Shown piece by piece: positions 48,501-57,000 of a stretch of 64,000 nt of DNA (positions are counted from its first letter, which is position 1; every line of letters begins with the position of its first letter). Location of the stretch: contig BDSL01000138.1 of assembly GCA_003116995.1 (NCBI GenBank), positions 1 through 64,000 on the forward strand. Reading direction: 5' to 3'. Source of the stretch: Yamagishiella unicocca (Eukaryota; Chlorophyta; Chlorophyceae; Chlamydomonadales; Volvocaceae). The translations under genes were made by a program, and so were the position numbers. The notes beneath the pieces were generated by a model. That model was not told where the DNA came from and did no database searches. It saw only the letters and a list, made by a program, of their open reading frames with translations.

Positions 48501-51500
48501 CCCCATGTTGCGCTGCTGCCGCCAGCAGCAGCATTCCATTCGGAGCCACTGGCAGCGTTCAGTTGCCACCCCGGCAGTTAAACGCATCCAACCGCAACCA
48601 ACCGCAACCGACAACAGCTAACAACCGCAATCAACGGAAAGCACGGGACGGACCTGACCGGCGGCGAGTGGCGTGCTGGGGGCCCGAGACGTCCGGGGGG
48701 TGTACAGCAGCAGCTTCATGCCGTACGACAGGAACCTGTACGGCGGGGGAAGAGGGCGACCGGTGGGGGGTTGTGGGAGTGGCAAGTAGGAGGGGGGAGG
48801 ACCTCAACCACCCAGCGCAAAACCCAGCTGATGCACCCAGACGCTAATCGCCCAAACCCAATAACCCGGCCATGGCTCCCCCTCCCCCACACCGCCACCC
48901 CGGTCCGGTCCAGGGGGGGTTTGATAAGAGAACCCCCCGCCACTCACACATCGCGGTCCGCTGGGTCGGACAGGAAGGGGTACTTGGCCCGCAGGGCCGC
49001 CTCAGCGGCCGACACCACCGGAACCGGTTCCGGAGCCGTTGTCGTACCGGCCGCCGCGTCGTCGTCTGGTGTGGGACCGGCGGCGCCGCCGCCGCCGGGA
49101 GCCTCCGCCGCGGCGGCGGCGGCGGCGGCGGCGGGGGCCGCGGCCGCGGCCGTGGCCGCGGCGGCGGCGATGGCGGCTGTCGATCCTGGCAGGTGTAGTC
49201 CAGGGATGGCGCCGGATGGTCCGCCGGTGCCGCCCACTGGCGGCGGCTGCTGGTGCTCGAGTGCCGCTGCAGCGATGCGGAGGCATATAGCCTGGTGTGC
49301 TGCGGGGCGCTTGGAGATGCCGGATAACAGCGAGGGGAGCTGCGGGGGAGGGGAGAGGGGGAGGAGGGGGGGGGATAACGACCGGTCACACGACAGAGGG
49401 GGAAGGGAGGAGGGGGAGGGGAAGGGAGGAGGGGGAGGGGAAGGGAGGAGGGAGAGGGGTTTGCGAGGAGGGGGGAGCGAGGGGAGGAGGCGGGGTAGAG
49501 GAGTAGATGGGAGCCAAAGCACACGTTCGCTGTCCCATTCCAGCTCTCGACCACTCCACATACCCTTTGCGTCGACATCGACGTCGACAGACCCACGAAA
49601 TCCCTGAATAGCAATCAAAACTTAAAAGCAAACAAAACCTAACAAAGCAAACAAACCCTAACCCACCTCCCCAGTTTCCGTTCACGGGTTTCCTCCCCTT
49701 CTTCTCCCCCCCCCGCCCTCCTCACCGCCGCCACCCTCTCCGGCCCCGGCGCCCGCTCCGAAGCCATCTCCGCGTACACCAGCGCAAAGTTGCGGACCAT
49801 GTTGTACGCCGCCGCAGTCGTACCTGGCGGCGAGAGCATCGGGGTGGCGATGGGGGTGAGAGAAAACCCTAGGCTGGAAGATCTGTGAAGAATAGCCGTG
49901 CGATTACAGCCGGGAGATTAGTAACAGCCGGGAGATAATAGCCGGGGTAAAGCGTTACTCAGGCTACCAGAAGGTTACTCAGGGTAGGTTCACAAGACGG
50001 GCCCCGGGGGCCTTATGTTGAGAAACGGGATGGGAGGAGGGCATTGGAAGAAGGGGTTGCGGGGTGTGGGTAGCCGCATGTCGGGTCTCCCGCTCCGAAA
50101 CCCCAAAACCCCAAAACCCAACCCAACCCGACCCAGCTTCAACCACCATCTTAACCGCCGTTCCGTCGCCCACGTGGATTCCCAACTCCCTCAAACCGCT
50201 CCCACCCTGCTCATCGACGTCCGGCGAAGCTGCCCGTCTATTCGCGCCACCCCAGGGGTGGTCTTTATGGCGCGCCCCCCCCCCCCGGGATGGTCTTTAT
50301 GCCCACCCGCCCCCAGCAGCCGCTCGTCCATCCGGATCAGCAGGTAACCTGGCAACTGACAACTGACAAACTGACGAACTAACAAATGACAAACAGCAAC
50401 CGACGCCAACCGACGCCCCGCACCCTGCGGCGGCTCTCCTGTGTACATGGACACCAGCTCCCCCAGCGGCAGCTGCATGGTGGGCAGGCCCTACGGGTGT
50501 GTACGGCAGGGGGGGAGTACGGCAGGGGGGGTGGCGAGCAGGCCCGTGGTTACACGACACGGCAGGGGCGGGGGCGGGGAAGAGAGGCACTATGGAATCC
50601 CCGTTGGCGTATCCCTTCCTTTCATCCTCCCTACCATTCACCCTCGCTTGCACCACCTGGGAGCGGCGCAGCAGCCGCCCCCGGGGAGGGGCGCATGGCG
50701 GGACGGGGGGGTTGCAAAAATGACCCGCGGGTCGGGGGGCAGGGAAGCGTCACGGTGCCTACTCCCCCCTATAAGGCCCCGGCCCCCCGGGCCCTACGCA
50801 CCTTGAGCCGCTTGTTCACGTGCGACAAGATCTCAAGGACCTAGGGGGGTGGGCAGCGGCCAAGGGAAGGGAGCGGTCGCGAGCTGAGCCGCGCAAGGAG
50901 TGGTTGTGAGCTGAGGAGTACCAGGAGCGGCTAGCGCAGGCGGCATCCCAGCTGAAGAGGCCAGGAACGGTGTCGGTATCGGTGTTGGTATCGGTGCTGT
51001 GAGCTGCTTTTAGGGCCAGCGCTGACCCTAAAACCCTAAAAGCCCATGGAAGCCCGAACCCCCGATCGATCCGGAGCCTCACGCAACGGTGGCCCCACCT
51101 GCCAACCCCCGCTTTACACCCCATCCCAACCCCTGGGACTCGCGCTTCGTCCGCCGACGTCCCACACGTGTCGTGTCCTAGCCTATCCGATACACTTCCT
51201 CGCCCTATGACCAACATGCGTTCCATCACGAGAGCCGTCCCCAACCCCAACCCCTGGCATGTACGACCAACACGTGATTCTGCGATAAATACCCTCCCCC
51301 CACCCCCTGCTACACGGGTTTTCCTTGCAACCCACCCCCTGCTGCGCCGCCTACCTTCTTCCGGGTGGTGTCGTGCGGCGACTTGAGCTGCCCGACCACT
51401 GCGGGGATCAGCTTCTGGAGGACCTGTAGGCCGCAGCAGCGGGGAAGGGGAGGGGAAACCCTGTTACACGACATGGGTAAAGTTGCTGGCGCATAGGCTT

Positions 51501-52235
51501 CGGACGGCGGCAGCTGGGCGGTTGGGAGGTAATCCGTTTGTCGGCACTGGAAAGCAAACCCGTTGGGGATCTCCCAGGGGCGACTGGAGGCCGTCAAGGT
51601 GGACGCCGGGGGAGGTGTACAATAAAAGAACCGGTAACGCGACTGGGGATATGTAGCGTGTGCATAGCCTTCGGACAGCGGGACGCGCGCGCATGCTACT
51701 GGACTAGGGTGGCCGACCACACACACGGACGCGACGACGGTGGGTGCAGTGAAGAAGAAGAAGAAGAAGTCGACTATAGGATGGAGTGCAAAGCCGAGTA
51801 TCGGGTGGGAGGGTCGTCACACACATACATCCCATCCCCCACGCAGAAGGGCCCTATGCTGGCGCTGCACGCCCACGCGCAGCAGCCATCTACCAGACCC
51901 AACCATACCCTTCAACGACACTCCCAACCGCCAATGCCCCACATCGCACACCACTCACGCGCGGCAGCGCCCGGTTCACCTCGAGACCCGCAGCCGAGAG
52001 CCCCATTTCAACCACCCCGAACTAACAAACCAACCAACCAACTAACCCACAAACCCACAAACCCAAGCCCTCTAACCACCTTTTCCAGCTTATCGTCATC
52101 TGTCAGCGCCAGCCGCGTCAGCACTCGGTCCAGCCCAGCCACCTCCTCCGCGGCGGTAGCTACGGGCGGCGGCGCCGCGGCGGCGGCGCTGTCTGGGTCC
52201 CCCCCGGGGTGGGCAGCAGGTGCATTAGACGCCAT
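26516..52235 (-). CDS. ECM29: ECM29, HEAT-repeat proteasome adaptor and scaffold
   Basis: ECM29 binds the 26S proteasome, tethers core and regulatory particles and acts in quality control and localisation. The model has 47 exons and 7,023 nt, giving 2,340 residues, with every intron in phase. It starts at the ATG at 52235 and stops at 26518-26516. Anchors in family order: [18 protein letters not shown] (N-terminus), [147 protein letters not shown] and [16 protein letters not shown]. It exceeds human and yeast ECM29 (about 1,850) because Ala/Gly-rich inserts separate helices, mainly in exons 7, 9, 13, 17, 18, 22 and 45. Exon coordinates are given in the three block entries below. Roughly three quarters of the locus is intron. 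Confidence 0.93.
26974..27034. repeat. 18-bp tandem repeat in last ECM29 intron
   Basis: GGACGACTACCGTACTCT is repeated three times plus a partial unit. Confidence 0.9.
27107..27357. repeat. 31-bp minisatellite, 8 units, at ECM29 exon 46 donor
   Basis: The units contain GCCGGATCCGGTACCGCG and CTCGAGGGAGG. In gene sense the array starts about 8 bases after the exon 46 donor (27365). It gives long spurious open frames. Confidence 0.9.
29836..29933 (-). repeat. dispersed repeat family A, minus copy
   Basis: Read on the minus strand: GCTCCAGCATGCGCCCACAA, then GGTGTCCGACGACCATGCGC, CAACTATCCTGTCC, CGCGTAAAACCG, then a C-rich end. It lies in ECM29 intron 40. Confidence 0.75.
32885..33317. repeat. 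39-bp minisatellite, 11 units, abutting a donor
   Basis: The unit is AACACAACCCCCGGAGGCCT plus CCAGCTCTGCCCGCCATCA. The unit changes from CCCCCGG to CCCCAGG, then from AACACAA to AAAACAA, along the array, a sign of stepwise expansion. In gene sense it begins a few bases after the ECM29 exon 33 donor at 33318. It is open in several frames, none of which I accept as a gene. Confidence 0.95.
33883..42680 (-). CDS. ECM29: ECM29 exons 17-32 (residues 689-1608)
   Basis: Exons: 42680-42451, 42240-41856, 41440-41358, 40833-40710, 40163-39968, 39768-39142, 38601-38348, 38110-38018, 37528-37484, 37235-37185, 36971-36873, 36356-36196, 35738-35583, 35093-35004, 34609-34502, 33940-33883. Exon 17 opens with [20 protein letters not shown]. 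Exon 22 is the longest here and carries an Ala-rich insert between KKPSLDAA and [20 protein letters not shown]. Exons 28-32 are the best conserved part ([45 protein letters not shown]). Confidence 0.9.
33955..34105. repeat. 25-bp tandem repeat near ECM29 exon 32 acceptor
   Basis: About six units of CGCCGGGCCTTATATTTCGA plus AACAC lie just upstream (in gene sense) of exon 32. Confidence 0.9.
36652..36866. repeat. 27-bp minisatellite abutting ECM29 exon 27 donor
   Basis: About eight units contain TACACACACCCGCTACCCCC and AACCCACA. A detached copy is at 36543-36582. In gene sense the array starts within about 10 bases of the donor at 36872. Confidence 0.9.
39901..39955 (+). repeat. dispersed repeat family D
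   Basis: The copy has CTAATCGGCTTTCCCAGTCA, GTGCCGACCCACGGGTCTTC and CTCTCAACCCC. Related copies: 45414-45460 (+), 44470-44500 (+), 33508-33560 (-), 37576-37690 (-), 51530-51592 (-). Confidence 0.7.
40565..40661. repeat. CTGACTCCCCC-type tandem repeat
   Basis: Eight or so units of variable length (10-13 bp) lie in ECM29 intron 20, close to the exon 20 donor. Confidence 0.8.
41215..41300 (+). repeat. dispersed repeat family A
   Basis: The copy has ACATGCGCCCACAACTATGT, GAAGACAATGCGCCAGCT, CCCATGTCGTGTAACCCG and TATTTATGACTCCCC. It lies in ECM29 intron 19; a shorter copy is at 41168-41200. Confidence 0.75.
41755..41826 (+). repeat. dispersed repeat family C
   Basis: The core is CTCGCATCCACGGGTCTTCC, preceded by an AAACG block and followed by a C-run. 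Other copies: 4861-4890 (+, in the LINE), 32439-32470 (+), 39045-39078 (+), 43115-43188 (+), 45143-45213 (-), 45989-46035 (-). Confidence 0.75.
42340..42448. repeat. ACACGTAC-type microsatellite at ECM29 exon 17 donor
   Basis: Alternating ACAC and GTAC blocks begin right after the donor in gene sense (42450). Confidence 0.85.
43547..52235 (-). CDS. ECM29: ECM29 exons 1-16 (residues 1-688)
   Basis: Exons (minus strand, high to low): 52235-52080, 51423-51355, 50840-50802, 50490-50424, 50348-50307, 49823-49726, 49339-48948, 48735-48654, 48092-47961, 47270-47140, 46685-46428, 45895-45847, 45025-44801, 44599-44510, 44148-44073, 43704-43547. Exon 7 ends with a long Ala-rich tract and then [12 protein letters not shown], continued in exon 8 as [11 protein letters not shown], as expected for ECM29. 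Exons 15 and 16 join as [17 protein letters not shown], a join that fits the family only with the acceptor chosen at 43705-43706. Confidence 0.88.
45309..45405 (+). repeat. dispersed repeat family A, full length
   Basis: The copy has GTGCTCCAGCATGTGCCCAC, CGTCCGAAGACAATGCGCCA, GCTATCCTACCCATGTCGCG, CGACCGGTTTTTATGCC, then a C-run. It is followed by a family D copy, another A copy (45518-45605) and two B copies, a dense cluster in ECM29 intron 12. Confidence 0.8.
46080..46164. repeat. 11-bp tandem repeat (TGATTGGCAAA)
   Basis: Seven to eight near-perfect units lie in ECM29 intron 11. They are AT-richer than the surroundings. Confidence 0.95.
47385..47475 (-). repeat. dispersed repeat family A, minus copy
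   Basis: In plus-strand order: GGACCCGGTTACACGACATG, GCAAGCATAGCTGGCGCACA, GGATTCGGACACACG, GCATGCTGG. It lies in ECM29 intron 9. Confidence 0.75.
48255..48365. repeat. GTCCAGGGAGGGGAGG tandem repeat
   Basis: About seven units of 16-17 bp lie in ECM29 intron 8. CTCCAGGGAGG-type arrays also occur at 20661-20893 and 17592-17723. Confidence 0.85.
51455..51705 (-). repeat. cluster of family A and D copies in ECM29 intron 1
   Basis: A copies are at 51458-51520 and 51615-51705 and a D copy is at 51530-51592, all in minus orientation and back to back. Confidence 0.7.
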
Positions 52236-54084
52236 GGCTCCGTGCTGGGGGGGCAGTTGGAGGGGGGGGGGAGCACAGCGGCCAGGGGTCGCCGATGTGG
52301 GTCAGGCTGGACTTCATCTCGCCGTTCACCTCACCGCCTCAGGGGTGTGCCCACGAGAGGAGGAGGAGGAGGCTGGGGAAAGGTGCTGCACATTGACCCA
52401 TTTCAGGCGCAGCACGGCCCATAGACAGCATAGCACCTTTGGCTGGGGTCGGAGGGCTGAAGGTGCTGGCTTCGCAGGGAGTGGGGCAGGGGGGCGTGAA
52501 GAAGGCATCGGGGTACAATGAGCGACAGGTGGCAGAGCTGTCAACGCACAGAGTCACCTGAGCCGCAGGTTATGGGACGGTGGGACATCCGATCATGTGT
52601 GCGAGAGGGCTGGGGAGGCGGAGGGAGGCCAACGGGCGAGACTACGTCCCGGGAAGGGTATGTGCGCCGGGCCGCACCGAGCAACAAAATTAAGCCTGGT
52701 GCGATAATTTACACACAGTTTGCTGTCCATGGGGCTGAAAAGAGACCAACCCTGAGGAACGCACCAACGAATGGCGACAGCCACGCAGATCTCCGTGTGG
52801 CCTCGGTTCGGTTGCTTTCTCCCTTGATCAGGATTGATGCGTGTCGTTTTAAAGGATAAAATGCTTGGATCGAAGCACCTTGCAACAAATGGTTGGGCGC
52901 GAAAATTGCTTCCCGTAAGGGCTCCGAAGGTTCGTTGCGCGTGTGATGGCGCTGTCAGCAGTGATTAACGCAACATCCTACGAATTCTTCAAAAGATGAA
53001 AAGATGCACTCTACCTTCTGGCTCAAGAGAAACCTACCGTCGTGCATTGTCGCCGGACTCGTCGTCGCCGACAGCACGTACGGCAGGTTGTTTCGACAGG
53101 TGGTCTCGACAGTGGCCCACGCGGTCCCCCTCCCAGACTGTGCATGGGATGACCGCTCTCTCTGCAAAGGCTTCGTTGAACTTAAGGGTCGCTCCTAACA
53201 ATGGTTATGCAGGGTTGCGCAACACCTCGCGTGCCCTCACCACCTCCCCACGACCTAGTGGCCGCGATTCAAGTTTGACCCCACACGGTGTACTAGGCTG
53301 GTGGTGCTAAGGGCCAACCCTGACCCACAGCCGCCCTATTTCAGGCATCCACACAGCAACAACAGTGGCGCAGGACGGCGCAGACTAAACTGGGCAGGCC
53401 TGGGCCATCCCCTTATTTCTCCTCGCCATGCCACGCAGTCGTGAGGCAGACCGACCTTGAGTGGCATCCACACATGCCTATCTGGTTTGAACCAAGATCC
53501 AATCTCCTACCTGGCCCCTAGCCTTTCCAAGCAGCTTCAGGGTGGGGCAGGGCCGGGGCTAAGTGCGGATCTCCCTCCCATTTGCCATCCAATGTAACAT
53601 CCACGTTGCAACAACCACAGACACCCGTCCTTTGATGCGTAAACCGCAAGGATGATAGACCGCCTTGAAAACACTGTACGGCATTTACCGGTATTGAATG
53701 AGGCGGTCAAAACCTTTGACAATAGCACTGCGCTCACTGGTTGTCTGCATGTTTTGAGTATACTCTGAAGCGACCCATTTCCGACCCCGTCCTTGTGGTC
53801 CTGAATGCTGAGCAGACGTCCACAGTTCCATTTCCTGCACACCTGATCTATTATACATGCGAAATTAAAAAGTGATTGTTTGAGTCAATTTGCTGGTACA
53901 TAGCCGGCAAAGGGGCAGGATGCTGTCGGCTGGACGTGCCCATCAGCAAGCGAGGTGTGCGCCACCTCGGATTTGCCTAATATTGCTGTAGCTGCGAGAT
54001 TGTTGGCGATCTATGGACTGATGTGCCTGGACAGCGGCCACGGACTCTCGTGGCTTGTACCAATTGCCATCGCGTCGGCTATTG
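52236..54084. promoter_or_regulatory. divergent intergenic region (ECM29 / helical-repeat protein)
   Basis: The two genes point away from each other across about 1.85 kb. Composition is less GC-rich than in the genes. A 64-codon open frame at 53004-53198 (+), beginning MHSTFWLKRNLPSCIVAG, is the only coding candidate. I recognise nothing in it, and it could be a stray exon or chance. Confidence 0.4.
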
Positions 54085-57000
54085 ATGGCATGGACATTGC
54101 TACCCTTGCATGCTATTTGTAGGCACGTATGGATAGCTCTAGCATGGACGGGGCAAGCTGAGGCAAGCGTGTCCGCCTGCCGCGAGTCATCCACTCGGAC
54201 TCTGACGGCCATAAGCGGCAACCATGCGTTAGCTGCGAGCACAAGCGATAACTCTCTATTGTGCGCCTCAACAGCGTCGTTCAGCGGCAGTCAGCTACCG
54301 TTGGTCACGCCTGCGTGCGATGGCGCCCCCCAGCCGAGTGCCGACGCGGCCGACAGCGCACCCAGCACCAGCACTAGCGGGCGCTCCTTCGCTGCCCAAA
54401 CATCAGGGGCGCCACGTGGGTCGTGGCACAAGGGCCGTTCCTCTTCGGTCCTGTTGCCGCCAGTGCCCGCACAAGGCGCGGCGGCGTTGGCATGGACACC
54501 GCTCGCCGGGACAGCGCCTCTCGGGTGTCGTTCCTACCACCCGTGGTTCTACGGCAGCAAGCTCCGAAACCGCGCGATAGTTTCCACCAGCTCCCTGGAC
54601 CAGCTAGCGGACATTCTGCAGCACGAGGGTAGCAGGTGAGCGCCTCGCTTGCGTCGCCCGCGTGCCGATGGGATGCATAATAGCCGGTGCTCGTGCGGAT
54701 ATACTCGGCCATCCGGCAGTACGCACGACAGTGTACGGACGTCGTACTAGAGAAGATCAGAGATTCGCGGTGTGTACGGCGTCCCCTTTCCCGCGCGGTT
54801 GCAGATTGGATCACGTCAACTTGGCGGCCTTCCTGCATCGGCTGCAGCTGGCGGCGGCGGCAGAGGCGGCGGCGGCGACGACGGAGGCGGGTCGGGTGGC
54901 GGAGGCGGCACCGACGGCGGCGAGCACGACCACGACGTCGGTGGTGACGGCCGTCGCGGCGGCGTCGTCGCAAGCAGTGGAGCGGCAGGTGTCGCAGCTG
55001 GCGGCGGAGGCGGCGCGGCTAGTGCGCAAGAGGGCAAAGTGGTGAGAGGCGCCGCAGGGTTCGAGCGATTCTCGCCCGGGGGGGCTGGGTGACATATAGA
55101 CCCGGTTACACGGCCGGCTGGGTGGGTGGGCGGGTGGGCAGGGCTCCAGGGAGGGCACGGTGCGCGTGTCGACTCGGCCCGCTCGAATGTGCTCTGCCGT
55201 AATGCATGTCCCCGGGCCGCATCCGTTCCTTTGTGTTGTGTTGTGCTGTGTCGTGTTGTGCTGTGTCGTGTTGTGCTGTGCTGTGTCGTGATGTGTTGTG
55301 ATCGGGCCCCACCGCCAGCGCCCGAGTGACAGCGCGCATTTTGGTTCCGGTGGATGCGACTTCCTGTGTGGCCATTTGCCGGGAGCTGCCGTCGTGACCT
55401 CAACCCCCCTTTGCTGCGGAAGCTGCCCCGCGAACGGAACCACAATCTCGTTTCGCGATCCCCCGGCCTCACCCCGTCGCATCGGCGCGACACAGTATGG
55501 CAGACGCCCTTGCGTACGGCACGGCACCTCCCACCCCCCTCCCTGCCCTCGCGGCCTGCCTCAAACGCTGCCTGCCTCAATCCAACCCAAATCAGATCCA
55601 ACTAGGCTGTGAATTCGTCGGCCTCGCGCTGTCGCAACCCGCGTGTCTCCGCTTGTCCCCGCTCCGCTCCCACGTGTTTTCCTTGCAACATCCCCGGGGG
55701 CAGGTTTCTACCCCCCGCTTCCCATGTCGTGTAACCGGGTCTTCTCGGCCACCCCCCCTCCTCCGTTTCCCATGTCATGTAACCGGGTCTTCTCGCTACC
55801 CCCCTCCTCCCGCGCTTCCCATGTCGTGCAACCGAGTCTTCTCGCCCCCAACCCTTCTCCTCCGTTTCCCATGTCGTGTAACCGTGTCTTCTCCCCCCTC
55901 CCCCCCTGGCCAGGTATGACCCCCGCTACGCGGCGCTGGTGGTGTCACGCACCGCCGCCCTCCGCTACACGGACGGCCACATGCTGCACGACCTCACAGG
56001 GCGGATGCTGGCAAGGTGGGCGTGTGTGTGTGTGTGTGTTTTGGGGGTAGGGGAGGTAGTTTTTGGGGTGAGGGGGGAAACTCGCCAATCCCCAATCCCC
56101 AACCCCCACTGCCAACTACACTTTCACGTCGAGTAACTGAGTTCGTTTTGCACCCCTCCCCTCCTCTGGCCCCCATGCCTCTCCGGCCACCCTCTCCGGC
56201 CCCCGCACCATCCACCCGTTACCCTACCCCCAGACTGAACGAGGCCTACAGCCGCGACCTGCTACTGCTGCTCCGCGGCCTCCACGCGCACACGAAGCTG
56301 TCAGCAGCTGCGGCAGCTACTGCCAGGGGACAGCCGCAGCAGCACCGGGAACAGCGGCCGCTGGTGCCGTGGCAGTGGCGGCGGCAGCCGGCGCCGCTGT
56401 TGCCGTACGGCGGGCCGCCCGCCGTGCTGATGGCGGGCGTGGAGACGTTCCTGCTAGCCAAGCTGCGCACTGGGAGGATGCCGCCAGAGAACATAGACGG
56501 GTGGGTTGGGAGGGACCCGTGGGTCGGCACATTTCGCACGGCACCCACGCCAACCGCACAGCAACTGGCTGTCCGCAAAGCACGGGCCCCCACGGTCCCA
56601 AACCCACAACCTTCCCACCCTCCCTAGTTTCTGTCCTCCGTCTCCTATATAGTGCAACCGCGCCGGGTCTTCTCGCGCCACTTTTCTCGTTTCCTACGTC
56701 TTGTAACCGAGCCTTCTCGACCACGTCCACCCCCCCTTTTCACTTACCGATTCTTTTATTGTAACCCCCCCCTCCACCTCCCAGGCTGCTGCGCTACTGC
56801 CGGGCGCTCTCTGGCGCCCCCGCAGGTCCCCGGCTGTGCGCCGCTGCGGCGGAGGACCTGAGCCGCCGCCTGGCCATATACGCGCCTGGGCCGCTGGCTG
56901 GTAGGTGGCGAGGAGGGGGGCTGTGAGGAGGGGGGCTGTGAGGAGGGGGGCTGTGAGGAGGGGGGCTGCGAGGAGGGGGGCTGCGAGGAGGGGGGCTGCG

